This document shows, one piece after another, positions 54,178-62,956 of a DNA stretch of 64,000 nucleotides. Position numbers and translations under genes: made by a program. The notes beneath the pieces were generated by a model. It did no database searches. It was not told the DNA's origin and worked only from the letters and a program-made list of their open reading frames with translations. Positions within the stretch are counted from its first letter, which is position 1; the number at the start of each line of letters is the position of its first letter. Source of the DNA: Geomonas subterranea (GTDB lineage Bacteria; Desulfobacterota; Desulfuromonadia; Geobacterales; Geobacteraceae); contig NZ_CP077683.1 of NCBI RefSeq assembly GCF_019063845.1, positions 2,968,501 through 3,032,500 on the forward strand, written 5' to 3'.

Positions 54178-54864
54178 TCACTTCCCGACCGCGGCATCCG
54201 GAGTGCCGAGTACGGCCTCCCTGAAAGCCTCGATACCCTTCTCCTCGATCAGCCTCCCCAGACGCCCCTGCTGCGGGTCGTTCTTGTAGACTTCCACAAC
54301 CTTGGCCACGATCTCGAGCACCTCTTCCTCGGTCTGGATGTTGTCGACCAGGAGCTCCGCCAGGCGCGGCCTCGGTCCGGAGTTGCCCCCCACCAGGATG
54401 CGCCACCCCTTGTTATGACCGACGATGCCGATGTCCTTGACGCCGGACTCGGAGCAGGCGAGGAGACAGCCGGAAACCCCCATCTTCATCTTGTTGGGGA
54501 GCTCCATGGCGTGGTAGATCTTGTCCAGCTTGAGCCCCAGCGAGGCGGAATCGAGAACCGCCCTCTTGCACCACTGGGTGCCCGGGCAGATCTTGATGCT
54601 CCTGACGCACAGGCCGATGGCGGCGCCGGGCGCCTGGGCAAGATCGGCCCAGACCGCGTCGATCTCTTCTTCCTTGACGCCGAACATGGCGATCCTCTGG
54701 GCCGAGGTGAGCTTCAGCTCCAGCTGGTACTTGTCGGCGACGTCGCAGATCTTTCTCAGCGTGGCGGTGTCGGTAAAGCCGCCCGGGATGTGCGGGGCGA
54801 TGGCATAGGTCTCACGGTCGCGCTGCAGGATGGCGCCTTTTTCAAGCATGTCCTTGGTCTTCAT
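54178..54864 (-). CDS. Small siroheme sulfite/nitrite reductase-like protein
   Basis: A 228-residue protein made of one ferredoxin-like half domain and the siroheme/4Fe-4S domain: cysteines in CPGTQWC and, 34 residues on, CLLAC. This length fits the low-molecular-weight assimilatory-type sulfite reductases of anaerobes. Physiological substrate is uncertain. The second ATG (54864) is at the better distance from AGGAG. Confidence 0.8.
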   Translation of the reverse strand: MKTKDMLEKGAILQRDRETYAIAPHIPGGFTDTATLRKICDVADKYQLELKLTSAQRIAMFGVKEEEIDAVWADLAQAPGAAIGLCVRSIKICPGTQWCKRAVLDSASLGLKLDKIYHAMELPNKMKMGVSGCLLACSESGVKDIGIVGHNKGWRILVGGNSGPRPRLAELLVDNIQTEEEVLEIVAKVVEVYKNDPQQGRLGRLIEEKGIEAFREAVLGTPDAAVGK

Positions 54865-54920
54865 CATCTGCTCCTTTGTCTGTATTGAAATTGATGCAGG
54901 TCAAAATAGCTGAAAAGCAA

Positions 54921-55080
54921 ACACGGAACACAGAGGTCCCGGAGGTACACGGAGAAAAACGGTGGGGAGAGGGCCCCCTCACCCCGACCCTCTCCCGGAG
55001 GGAGAGGGGGGAACTGCGGGTTCTCTATAGTCCCTTTCTCTGTGTCCCCTGTGGACCTCCGTGTCCTCTGTGTTCCTCCT
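54921..55080. repeat. Dispersed repeat with 12-bp terminal inverted repeats
   Basis: GGAACACAGAGG (54925-54936) and CCTCTGTGTTCC (55065-55076) are perfect inverted ends. Between them lies a REP-like palindrome (CCCTCTCCCGGAGGGAGAGGG, near 54989-55009). The element covers the last about 18 codons and the stop of the next gene. No transposase is present. Confidence 0.65.
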
Positions 55081-56938
55081 TGTTTCTTATGAACCTAACC
55101 AGCTCCACCGCGATCTCGTACTTGCCGAACGGGGGGATCAGGTAGAAACCGCCGGCCTTGGCGCTCGCGGCCTCGATGAATTCCTTCGCGATGGCGAGAC
55201 CTTCGGCCACACCTTCTTCGCCACTCTTGCCGGCCATGCGTTTGCGGATCTCCTCGGGGATCACGATACCGGGGACCTCGTTGTGAAGGAACTCCGCGTT
55301 CCTTCCGGAGACGAGCGGCAGCACGCCGGGGAGAACCGGGATATCCAGGTGCGCGGTCTGCTCCATCATGTCGTGAAAACGAGCGATGTCGTAGATGGGC
55401 TGGGTCTGGGCGAACTGGGCGCCGTTGGCGACCTTCTTCACCAGCCGCCGCACCTGCACCTCCATGTTCTGGGTGTTGGGGTTGAAGGCCGCGCCTATGG
55501 TGAAACCGGTGCCGGAGCCGATGGGGTTCCCCAAGGCGTTCACCCCGCCGTTCAGGTCGCTCAAGAGCTTGATCAGCGTGAAGGAGTTGAGGTCGAACAC
55601 GGAGGACGCTCCCGCCTCGTCCCCCAGGCTCGCCGGATCGCCGGTGACAGCCAGTATGGAACTGACGCCCAAGAGGCTCGCCCCCATCAGTTCGGACTGC
55701 GTCCCGATGAGGTTGCGGTCGCGACAGGTGACGTGCGCGATCACCTCGATCCCCACCTCCCGGCGGATCAAGGAAGCAAGCGCCAGGTTCCCCATGCGCA
55801 CGCGGGCCAGCGGGTTCTCGGCCAGGTTGATGGCGTGGGCTCCCGCCTCCTTGAGGGCACGGCTTCCGGCCAGCACCCTGGCGCAGTCGAGCCCCTTGGG
55901 CGGATCGAGCTCCACGGTGATCACCGGTTCCGTGCCCCAGCGGTCCAGGAAGCTGGCATGGAGCTCCCCTCTCCCTCCGGGAGAGGGGCTGGGGGTGAGG
56001 GCCTCGCCCCCGGCAATACTTTCGCTACGTGGCAGCGCCCTCCCCCCCCCTTCGGGCACCCTCTCCCGGGGGGGGAGGGAAGTGGCTTGCAGCCTCGCCG
56101 CCATCGCCCGGATGTGCTCGGGGGTGGTGCCACAGCAGCCGCCCACGAGAGACGCTCCGGCGGCGACCAGTTCCTCGGCGCGGTCGGCGAAATACTCGGG
56201 GGTGGTACGGTAGATGTAGCGCCCGTCGATGTACTCTGGAAAACCGCTGTTGGGATAGGCGGCAATCGGTACCGCACAGACGGTGGAGATCCGCTTTACC
56301 GTGGCCAGCAGTTCCAGCGGACCTGCGCCGCAGTTGGCGCCGATGACATCGGCCCCGGCCTCGGCCAGCCGGAGAGCGGCGCTTTCGGCTGACGTCCCAC
56401 CCGGCAGCCGTCCCCCTTCGCCGAAGGCGAGGTTGGCGACCACGGGGAGTCCCGTCTCCTTGGCCGCCGCGAGTGCGGTCAACAGTTCATCGAGCTCCGA
56501 GAAGGTCTCCAGGATCAGGAGGTCCACCCCGCCTTCGGCCAGCGCCGAGGCTTGCACCCGGAAACATTCGGCGATCTGCTCCGGTGACAGTTCGCTCTTG
56601 CCGCGCCCCAGGGGGCCCATGGAGCCGGCAACGTACACGTCCTTCCCGTCGGCGGCGCTCCGGGCGAGCTGGGCGCCCCTGCGGTTGATCTCGGCGACCT
56701 TCCCTCCCAGCCCTATGGCGGAGAGCTTGGCGCAGTTGGCGCCGAAGGTGTTGGTCTCGATCACCTGCGCCCCGGCGTCCAGGTACTCGCGGTGCAGTTC
56801 CAGCACCAGCTCCGGACGCACCAGGTTCAAGTGCTCGAAGTTCGCCTCCGGCGCCACCCCCTTGGCGTAGAGCATGGTGCCGATGGCGCCGTCGCCGATC
56901 AGCACCCCGTGCGCGATCCGCTCCAGGAACTTCTTCAT
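55025..56938 (-). CDS. Homocysteine S-methyltransferase fused to methylenetetrahydrofolate reductase
   Basis: A 637-residue bifunctional protein. Residues about 1-300: homocysteine methyltransferase barrel with DGAIGTML, GANCGAGP and the zinc Cys pair GGCCGTTPEHI. Residues about 345-615: MTHFR barrel (TVELDPPKG, AHVTCRDRN, TQPIYD). A stretch of about 40 residues between them (near 303-343) and the tail NKEEHRGHGGPQGTQRKGL are encoded by dispersed repeats. It starts right after the stop of the upstream DHH gene. Likely role: C1 transfer to methionine. Confidence 0.9.
   Translation of the reverse strand: MKKFLERIAHGVLIGDGAIGTMLYAKGVAPEANFEHLNLVRPELVLELHREYLDAGAQVIETNTFGANCAKLSAIGLGGKVAEINRRGAQLARSAADGKDVYVAGSMGPLGRGKSELSPEQIAECFRVQASALAEGGVDLLILETFSELDELLTALAAAKETGLPVVANLAFGEGGRLPGGTSAESAALRLAEAGADVIGANCGAGPLELLATVKRISTVCAVPIAAYPNSGFPEYIDGRYIYRTTPEYFADRAEELVAAGASLVGGCCGTTPEHIRAMAARLQATSLPPRERVPEGGGRALPRSESIAGGEALTPSPSPGGRGELHASFLDRWGTEPVITVELDPPKGLDCARVLAGSRALKEAGAHAINLAENPLARVRMGNLALASLIRREVGIEVIAHVTCRDRNLIGTQSELMGASLLGVSSILAVTGDPASLGDEAGASSVFDLNSFTLIKLLSDLNGGVNALGNPIGSGTGFTIGAAFNPNTQNMEVQVRRLVKKVANGAQFAQTQPIYDIARFHDMMEQTAHLDIPVLPGVLPLVSGRNAEFLHNEVPGIVIPEEIRKRMAGKSGEEGVAEGLAIAKEFIEAASAKAGGFYLIPPFGKYEIAVELVRFIRNKEEHRGHGGPQGTQRKGL
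55965..56082. repeat. REP-like elements inside the fusion gene linker
   Basis: CCCTCTCCCTCCGGGAGAGGG (near 55967-55987) and a second GC palindrome at about 56058-56080 flank about 70 bases. They are translated in frame into a Pro/Ser/Gly-rich linker. Confidence 0.65.
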
Positions 56939-58585
56939 CTAACGACCTCCCAGCACCTTGATCAGGTGCGGCACCAGCTGCTTCTTGCGGGACATGACTC
57001 CCTTCATCTCGAATACGTGCGGCTCGGGCTGCGGGTACCCCATGAAGCGGGTGAAGGCCTGCCCCCCTTCCATGAGGAACATGGTGCTCTCGCTGGAGAT
57101 GTCGGTGACCATGAGGCCGGCAAGCTCCAGCCCCTCCTTTTCGCGTCGCGCCGCGAGGGCCTGTTGCAGCTCCTTCTTCATCTCGTTGAACTCGGCGAAG
57201 CCGAACACCTCGACCTGGCCGACGCCGAAGGTCAACTCCCCCTGGCTGAAGAGCTTGAAGTCGGAGCCGACCACGCGCTCGGGGCTCCCGTAGCCGGAGA
57301 GCGCGCCCGAGGCGGCGAAGATCTCGGCGCCGAAGGCCTCCCAGTCGAGTCCCGCGAGGGCCGAAAGACGCGACACGGTGGCGCGGTCCCTGGGCGTGGT
57401 GGTCGGGGACTTCAGGATCACCGTGTCGGACAGGATGCCGGCCAGGAGGAGCGCCGCGATCTGCGCGGGGGGCTCCACCTCGTGTTCCTCGTAGAGCGAG
57501 GCCACGATGGTGCAGGTGCTTCCGACCGGAGCGGTGATGAAAGGAATCGGGTTGGTGGTGGGCGGATTCCCCAATTTGTGGTGGTCGATCACCTCGAGGA
57601 TCTCCAGGTCCTCGGCGCCCGGCACCGACTGGGAGAGCTCGTTATGGTCCACCAGGATCAGGGCATAGGGAAGCGGCGCGAAGAGCGAGGACTTGGTGGC
57701 GACGCCGGCCAGGGAGCCGTCCTCCTCGAGCGCCAGCACGGCGCTTTCGCCCGAGTGCAGCAGCTTGTCCCGCAGCCGTCCCAGCGGCTCCCCCACCGAT
57801 ACGCTCTCGAAGGCCGGTTCGGCCAGGGCCAGGGCTGGGGTGGCCAGGCGGCACCGGGAAACGGTGGCCGCGGTGTCGAGCGGCGTGGAGAGGAGGGCGA
57901 CGCCGCGGGAAGCCGCGAGCCGCACCACGTCCTCGGCCACGGAAAGGCCGCCGGTCACCACCAAAAGGCGCACGCCGCGCTCGATGGAGGCCTTCTGGAT
58001 CGAGCTGCGGTCGCCGGTCACCACCACCAGGGTGGCGGGATCGAAGCCGGAGATCCTGTCGACGAAGGACTCCTCGGCCATGGCGCCGACGAAGAGGTGC
58101 AGGCTCTCGACGGCGGCATCGGCGCCGCCGGAAAGAAAGCTCCCGCAGAGGCAGGCTGCCAGCGAGGCGAGCGAGGCGGAGACCAGCCGCAGCGAGTCCG
58201 CGCCGGTCACCAGCGAGCGCTCGGCGATCTTTCTGAGCGGGATGATCCCCTTGGGGACGCCGGCGGCGTCGAGCACCGGGAGGACCCTGATGGAGTTGTG
58301 GTGGAACTGTTCCAGGGCGGTCAGAAGCGGCGCATCGGCGGCCACGGTGACCGGGGTGCGGTGGATCACGTCGCGCACCTTGGGGTGCACGTCGGCCAGG
58401 TACAGCGGCGCCTCGATGCCGAGCCGCCCCAAAAGCCAGGTGGTCTGGGGATTCAGGTTCCCGGCCATGGCGGCGGTGACCCGCTCGTCCCCCAGCGCCC
58501 GCTTCAGGTGGGCATAGGCGAGGGCCGAGGCGATCGAGTCGGTGTCGGGGTTTCTGTGGCCGATAACGAAAATCTGCTTGTCCAT
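56939..58585 (-). CDS. DHH phosphoesterase with CBS/DRTGG domains, likely Mn-dependent inorganic pyrophosphatase
   Basis: A 548-residue protein: N-terminal DHH part (FVIGHRNPDTDSIASALAYA), paired CBS domains around a DRTGG domain (about 70-300), then EVIDHHKLGNPPT and the DHHA2 end with GFAEFNEM. This is the layout of nucleotide-regulated family II pyrophosphatases. ATG 58585 has AGGA upstream; four further codons to 58597 are possible. Followed directly by the fusion gene. Confidence 0.9.
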   Translation of the reverse strand: MDKQIFVIGHRNPDTDSIASALAYAHLKRALGDERVTAAMAGNLNPQTTWLLGRLGIEAPLYLADVHPKVRDVIHRTPVTVAADAPLLTALEQFHHNSIRVLPVLDAAGVPKGIIPLRKIAERSLVTGADSLRLVSASLASLAACLCGSFLSGGADAAVESLHLFVGAMAEESFVDRISGFDPATLVVVTGDRSSIQKASIERGVRLLVVTGGLSVAEDVVRLAASRGVALLSTPLDTAATVSRCRLATPALALAEPAFESVSVGEPLGRLRDKLLHSGESAVLALEEDGSLAGVATKSSLFAPLPYALILVDHNELSQSVPGAEDLEILEVIDHHKLGNPPTTNPIPFITAPVGSTCTIVASLYEEHEVEPPAQIAALLLAGILSDTVILKSPTTTPRDRATVSRLSALAGLDWEAFGAEIFAASGALSGYGSPERVVGSDFKLFSQGELTFGVGQVEVFGFAEFNEMKKELQQALAARREKEGLELAGLMVTDISSESTMFLMEGGQAFTRFMGYPQPEPHVFEMKGVMSRKKQLVPHLIKVLGGR

Positions 58586-58733
58586 GTTTCCTTTCATGTG
58601 CGTCCCGCGCGGGCCGGGGCATCGCCCCAGCTTCCCCCGCCGCGAGACGGAAAAAATATTAAATTAGTCGTTTTTTTGGTGCGCTCCGTATAGAATGGCG
58701 CCGGCAAAGAACGCGACAAAAGGAGAGCAAGGC

Positions 58734-59345
58734 ATGCATGCAGCGGTACAGTGGCTGGTCGAAACCATAGGAGCCATGGGCTACCCGGGGATCTTTCTCC
58801 TGATGGCCCTGGAGAGCTCCGTCTTCCCCATCCCCAGCGAACTGGTGATGCCGCCGGCCGGATACCTGGCCCAGCAGGGTCAGATGAACATGCTCGTGGC
58901 CATCGTCTGCGGCACCCTGGGGAGCCTGATCGGCGCCTACGCCAACTACTTCGCGGCCCACTACCTCGGCCGTCCGCTGCTTCTCAAGTACGGCAAGTAC
59001 GTCTTCATCACGGAGGAGAAGTTCGCCAAGGTGGAGCGCTTCTTCAAGGACCACGGCGAGATCTCCACCTTCATCGGGAGGCTTCTACCGGTGGTGCGGC
59101 ACCTGATCTCGCTGCCCGCCGGCCTGGCCGGGATGAACCACGTCAAGTTCTCCCTCTACACCCTGCTCGGCGCGGGGATCTGGGTCACCGTGCTCACCTT
59201 CATCGGCTACTTCATAGGGAGCAACCAGGAGCTGATCATGCGCTACTCGCACCAGGCGCTCATCGGCGTGGTCATCGTCAGCGCGCTGATCATTGCCGTC
59301 TACGTCCGGCTGCAGCGCAGAAACGGCGCGCAGTTCCCCGAATAA
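58734..59345 (+). CDS. DedA family membrane protein
   Basis: A 203-residue inner-membrane protein with about five hydrophobic segments and family motifs [55 protein letters not shown]. DedA proteins act in membrane lipid (undecaprenyl phosphate) flipping. GGAGA lies seven bases before ATG 58734. Confidence 0.92.
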   Translation: MHAAVQWLVETIGAMGYPGIFLLMALESSVFPIPSELVMPPAGYLAQQGQMNMLVAIVCGTLGSLIGAYANYFAAHYLGRPLLLKYGKYVFITEEKFAKVERFFKDHGEISTFIGRLLPVVRHLISLPAGLAGMNHVKFSLYTLLGAGIWVTVLTFIGYFIGSNQELIMRYSHQALIGVVIVSALIIAVYVRLQRRNGAQFPE

Positions 59346-59362
59346 CCCCCACCATAAAGCAA

Positions 59363-59383
59363 GGGCGGGTCCAGGACCCGCCC
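59363..59383. terminator. Hairpin between dedA and the transaldolase gene
   Basis: GGGCGGGTCC (59363-59372), A, GGACCCGCCC (59374-59383) in the convergent gap. No T-run on either side, so it is only a terminator-like structure. Confidence 0.4.
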
Positions 59384-59438
59384 TCAGTAACGCCTTTGTT
59401 ACCCAAACCGCGCGGGAACCACTCCCGCGCCGCCGTCT

Positions 59439-60083
59439 CTACTTGGGAACCTTCTCCCAGTCTTCCAGGAACTTCTTGATCCCCGCATCGGTGAGCGGGT
59501 GCTTGGCGAGCTGCAGCATGACCGAGTACGGGATGGTGCAGACGTCGGCGCCGATGAGAGCCGAGTTCAGCACGTGCACCGGGTTCCTGATGCTGGCCAC
59601 GATGATCTGGGCGTCCATGCCGTAGTTGTCGAAGATGGTCCTGATCTCTTCGATGATCCCCATGCCGTCCTGGGAGATGTCGTCCAGGCGGCCGACGAAC
59701 GGGGAGACGTAGGTGGCGCCGGCCTTGGCGGCGAGCAGGGCCTGCATCGGGGTGAAGATCAGCGTGACGTTGGTCTTGATCCCCTGCTTGTACAGGGTCT
59801 TGGTCGCCTTGAGCCCTTCCGGGGTCATCGGGAGCTTGATGACGATGTTCGGGTGGATCTTGGCCAGTTCGGTCGCCTCGGCGATCATGCCGTCATGCTC
59901 GAGGGAGATGACCTCCGCGGAGATGGGGCCGTCCACGATCCCGGTGATCTCCTTGATCACTTCCTCAAAACGCCGGCCGCTCTTGGCGATCAGGGAGGGG
60001 TTGGTGGTGACGCCGTCCACCAGTCCCAGTTCGTTGGCCTCCCGAATCTCTTTAACGTCCGCTGTGTCGATAAAAAACTTCAT
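59439..60083 (-). CDS. fsa: Small transaldolase / fructose-6-phosphate aldolase
   Basis: A 214-residue TalC/FSA-type TIM barrel: [43 protein letters not shown] with the Schiff-base Lys, [11 protein letters not shown]. In Geobacter it likely supplies transaldolase activity to the pentose phosphate pathway. It is the last gene of the folK-YHS-fsa group. Confidence 0.93.
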   Translation of the reverse strand: MKFFIDTADVKEIREANELGLVDGVTTNPSLIAKSGRRFEEVIKEITGIVDGPISAEVISLEHDGMIAEATELAKIHPNIVIKLPMTPEGLKATKTLYKQGIKTNVTLIFTPMQALLAAKAGATYVSPFVGRLDDISQDGMGIIEEIRTIFDNYGMDAQIIVASIRNPVHVLNSALIGADVCTIPYSVMLQLAKHPLTDAGIKKFLEDWEKVPK

Positions 60084-60102
60084 CTTTCCTCCGGTTGTGT
60101 TG

Positions 60103-60339
60103 TTATTGCCTCTGTTGCATCTCTTCGAATTTTCTCAGGCACTCCATGGAGCAGAAGTGATACCGCTTCCCCTCCAGCCTGCCGACCACCGCGTCGGCCT
60201 CGGCTATGTACACGCCGCAGACCGGATCCTGGAAGGTCTCCGCTGCGGCGGGCTCTTTTTTCACTATCTTTTCGGCAGACTTGCCGGCGAACATGCGGTA
60301 CACGAGGTACGCCAGCAGTGCCCAGATCAGAAACTTCAA
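60103..60339 (-). CDS. Small membrane-anchored YHS-domain protein
   Basis: A 78-residue protein with an N-terminal helix ([16 protein letters not shown]) and a YHS/TRASH-type metal site: DPVCGVYI and [13 protein letters not shown], Cys41, Cys63 and Cys67. Possible metal sensing or trafficking. Eight bases after folK and 19 before fsa. Confidence 0.8.
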   Translation of the reverse strand: MKFLIWALLAYLVYRMFAGKSAEKIVKKEPAAAETFQDPVCGVYIAEADAVVGRLEGKRYHFCSMECLRKFEEMQQRQ

Positions 60340-60347
60340 TGGTCCCC

Positions 60348-60836
60348 CTAGATCCTGACCACCTTCCCGGGTGAGGTCAGCTCGGTCAGCAGTTCTATGA
60401 TGCGTTTACCCAGGATCGGGTGCACCAGGTCGGGTGCGATGTCGGACAGCGGCTGGAGGGCGAAACGACGCTCCGCCAGGCGCGGGTGCGGGATGGTGAG
60501 CTCTTCGCTGTCGGAAACCAGCTCACCGTAGAGGAGGATGTCGAGGTCCATGCTGCGGGCGCCCCAGCGCTCCGACGGCACCCGGCGGAACACTTCGGTC
60601 TCCAGCCTCTTCAGCCGGTCCAGGAGTTCCAGCGGCGCCATTTCCGTGTTGAGGCGCACCACGGCGTTGTAAAAGTTGTCCTGGGGCACCCCGCCGACCG
60701 GTTCGGTCTCGTAGAAGGGGGATACGGCAGTCACCCTGGTTTGCGGCAGCTTGCCCAGCTCCGCTATCGCCATCAGGAGCTTCAGCTCACGATCGCCGAT
60801 GTTGCTCCCCAGCCCTATGTACGCGCACTGTTCCAC
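60348..60836 (-). CDS. folK: Hydroxymethyldihydropterin pyrophosphokinase FolK
   Basis: FolK transfers pyrophosphate from ATP to 6-hydroxymethyl-7,8-dihydropterin in folate synthesis. The 162-residue protein has YIGLGSNIGDRE, SPFYETEPVGG, FYNAVV and RWGARSMDLDILLYG. The GTG start has no ribosome binding site; the predicted -10 lies eight bases upstream, so the message may be leaderless. Confidence 0.95.
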   Translation of the reverse strand: MEQCAYIGLGSNIGDRELKLLMAIAELGKLPQTRVTAVSPFYETEPVGGVPQDNFYNAVVRLNTEMAPLELLDRLKRLETEVFRRVPSERWGARSMDLDILLYGELVSDSEELTIPHPRLAERRFALQPLSDIAPDLVHPILGKRIIELLTELTSPGKVVRI

Positions 60837-60844
60837 AGCGGCAG

Positions 60845-60873
60845 ATTAGAACACAAATCCCTTTTTTTTTCAA
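60845..60873 (-). promoter_or_regulatory. Predicted folK promoter, implying a leaderless message
   Basis: Minus strand: TTGAAA (60873-60868), 17-bp spacer, TCTAAT (60850-60845). Transcription would start within about three bases of the GTG at 60836. Confidence 0.5.
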
Positions 60874-60954
60874 CCCATGCGACGTGGAGCCGCCAACTCC
60901 GCTCCAGCAGGGAGCGTGGCGGCTAAAAAGCCGCGCCGGCGGACAGGTAACGAT

Positions 60955-60983
60955 TTCACATGCCGCAGATTAAATGGTATAGT
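60955..60983 (+). promoter_or_regulatory. Predicted promoter of the TPR gene
   Basis: TTCACA (60955-60960), 17-bp spacer, TATAGT (60978-60983), about 40 bases before GTG 61025. Confidence 0.5.
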
Positions 60984-61024
60984 ACCTACTTCTTAATGTG
61001 ACTCGGCGGCAGACAGGAGAACGC

Positions 61025-61483
61025 GTGAACGGTCAGGAACTTACCCAGTTGGAAACAAGGGAGCTGGTGCATCTCGGGAAAGAGGAACTGGAGGCAGGGC
61101 ACTACTCGTCGGCCCAGCGCTACCTGCACGCCGCCCTGGAGCGGCAGCGCACCCCGGAACACCTTTCCCTGTATGCGGTGGCGCTGGCCCAGACCGCCGG
61201 CAACGTGCAGAAGGCGGTGGCCCTGTGCCAGGAAGCCATCAAGAGGGAGCCCCGCAACTGCAATCATTTCCTGCGCCTGGGCACGGTGTACCTCCTTGCC
61301 GGTAGGAAGAGGGAGGCGATCAGGACGCTCAACCTGGGGCTCAGGGTGGGTAAAAATCCCGCCATCACCAAGCTGCTGCAAACGCTTGGGCACAGGGAGC
61401 GCCCCGTGCTCCCCTTCCTGTCCAGAGGGAACCCACTGAACAAGTACCTGGGCAAGATGCGAAGCAGCCTGTTCAAGAAGTAG
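61025..61483 (+). CDS. Tetratricopeptide-repeat protein
   Basis: A 152-residue soluble protein with about three TPR units (AGHYSSAQRYLHAALER, GNVQKAVALCQEAIKREP, GRKREAIRTLNLGLRV). It probably binds another protein. GTG with GGAG six bases upstream. The last about 35 residues are basic. A GC-rich palindrome follows. Confidence 0.8.
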   Translation: MNGQELTQLETRELVHLGKEELEAGHYSSAQRYLHAALERQRTPEHLSLYAVALAQTAGNVQKAVALCQEAIKREPRNCNHFLRLGTVYLLAGRKREAIRTLNLGLRVGKNPAITKLLQTLGHRERPVLPFLSRGNPLNKYLGKMRSSLFKK

Positions 61484-61486
61484 CCG

Positions 61487-61521
61487 CTCCTCCCCTCCCC
61501 GGTGCGGGAGGGGGGAGGAGC
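61487..61521. repeat. GC-rich inverted repeat after the TPR gene
   Basis: CTCCTCCCCTCCC and GGGAGGGGGGAGGAG face each other around CGGTGC. No T-run. Confidence 0.55.
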
Positions 61522-61581
61522 TGAGGCCGCATCTTTTACTTTCGTTTGTTGTGACCGCTGCCAGCGCCAACGGAGGAACGG

Positions 61582-61980
61582 ATGATCCAGTACCTGACAC
61601 TGAAAAGCAGGGAGAGAACCGAGCTGATCGACATCACCGCCAGGGTCGAGGCACTGGTTGCGGCCAGCATGGTGGGGAGCGGCTGCTGCGACGTCTTCGT
61701 CCTGCATACGACGGCGGGTATCACGGTGAACGAGGGGGCGGACCCGGCGGTGAAGCGGGACATCGCTAACTGCCTGGACCAGCTGGTGCCGGACGCGCAC
61801 TACTTCACCCATGCCGAGGGAAACTCGGCCGCCCACGTGAAGTCGACCCTGGTGGGGACCAGCCAGCGGCTCTTGATCGACCGGGGCAAGCTCCTCCTGG
61901 GCACCTGGCAGGCGCTCTACTTCTGCGAGTTCGACGGGCCGAGGGATAGGAAGGTGGCGGTGAGGATCAGCGCGGACTAG
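61582..61980 (+). CDS. YjbQ family (secondary thiamine-phosphate synthase) protein
   Basis: A 132-residue YjbQ/UPF0047 protein: FVLHTTAGITVNEGADPAV, YFTHAEGNSAAHVKSTLVG and LGTWQALYFCEFDGPRDRKV. Homologues rescue thiE mutants weakly. GAGGA precedes ATG. Its end overlaps the convergent thiL gene by 14 bases. Confidence 0.92.
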   Translation: MIQYLTLKSRERTELIDITARVEALVAASMVGSGCCDVFVLHTTAGITVNEGADPAVKRDIANCLDQLVPDAHYFTHAEGNSAAHVKSTLVGTSQRLLIDRGKLLLGTWQALYFCEFDGPRDRKVAVRISAD

Positions 61981-62956
61981 ACGGCGCGAAGTGGTCGAAG
62001 CCGCGCCGCGGCGGCGTGTAGAGGGAGCCGTCCGGGGCGATGAGCTCTATCCCGCTTCCCGCTTTGACCTCCCCGATGACGGATACCGCAAGGTCTACCT
62101 GCGCGCAGAGCGCCGCCACCTCGGCCTCCTTGCCGGCAGGTATGCAGAAAAGGAGTTCGTAGTCCTCACCGCCGGAGAGCGCCAGCGCAAAGGGGTCCCC
62201 GCCGCACTCGGCGCGGTAGGCGTCCGACAGCGGCAGCCGGGCCAGTTCCAGGCGCGCCCCCACTCCCGACATCTCGCAGATGTGCCCGAGATCCTGCAGC
62301 ACACCGTCGCTCACGTCGATCATGGCCGTAACCACACCCGCCTCGGCCAGGCCCACCCCCGCCTCCACCCTCGGGGTCGGGTCCAACTGCCGCTCCACCA
62401 GGAAACCTTCCCGCGCCCCGGCAAAGAGCTGCTTCAGCCCTGCCGCCGCATCCCCGACCGTCCCGGTCACGCAGATGAGATCCCCGGGGTTCGCGCCGCT
62501 TCTCTTCAGCACCAGCTCCGGGCGCTGCTCCCCCAGCGCGGTCACCGAGATGGCGATTCCGGCCCTGGAGGCGCAGGTATCCCCCCCGACGAGGGTCGCG
62601 CCGAAACGCTGCGCCTGCTCCAGCATCCCGGCCATGAAGCCGTCCATGAACTCGAGCGGGACATCCTTGGGGAGCGCCACGCCGAGCAGGAAGTGGCGTG
62701 GCCGCGCACCCATGGCGGCGACATCGGAGAGGTTGACGGAAAGGGATTTTCTGCCCAGGGTGTGCGGGTCGCAGAAGGAGAGGTCGAAGTGGACCCCCTC
62801 CAGCAGCATGTCGGAGGTGATCAGGGTGACCTCTCCGGGGGTGGGAGACAGCGCCGCCGCGTCATCCCCGATGCCGAGAAGCACCGAGGGGGACGCGGCG
62901 ACGTTTGCCTTGATCCTGTCTATCAGGCCGAATTCGCCCAGTTCGGCTAGTCTCAA
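61967..62956 (-). CDS. thiL: Thiamine-monophosphate kinase ThiL
   Basis: Phosphorylates thiamine monophosphate to the active diphosphate. The 329-residue protein has [39 protein letters not shown] and [12 protein letters not shown] (metal sites) and [10 protein letters not shown]. The TTG start overlaps the lon stop by four bases (TTGA), with GAGGGG six bases upstream inside lon. Confidence 0.94.
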   Translation of the reverse strand: MRLAELGEFGLIDRIKANVAASPSVLLGIGDDAAALSPTPGEVTLITSDMLLEGVHFDLSFCDPHTLGRKSLSVNLSDVAAMGARPRHFLLGVALPKDVPLEFMDGFMAGMLEQAQRFGATLVGGDTCASRAGIAISVTALGEQRPELVLKRSGANPGDLICVTGTVGDAAAGLKQLFAGAREGFLVERQLDPTPRVEAGVGLAEAGVVTAMIDVSDGVLQDLGHICEMSGVGARLELARLPLSDAYRAECGGDPFALALSGGEDYELLFCIPAGKEAEVAALCAQVDLAVSVIGEVKAGSGIELIAPDGSLYTPPRRGFDHFAPSSPR

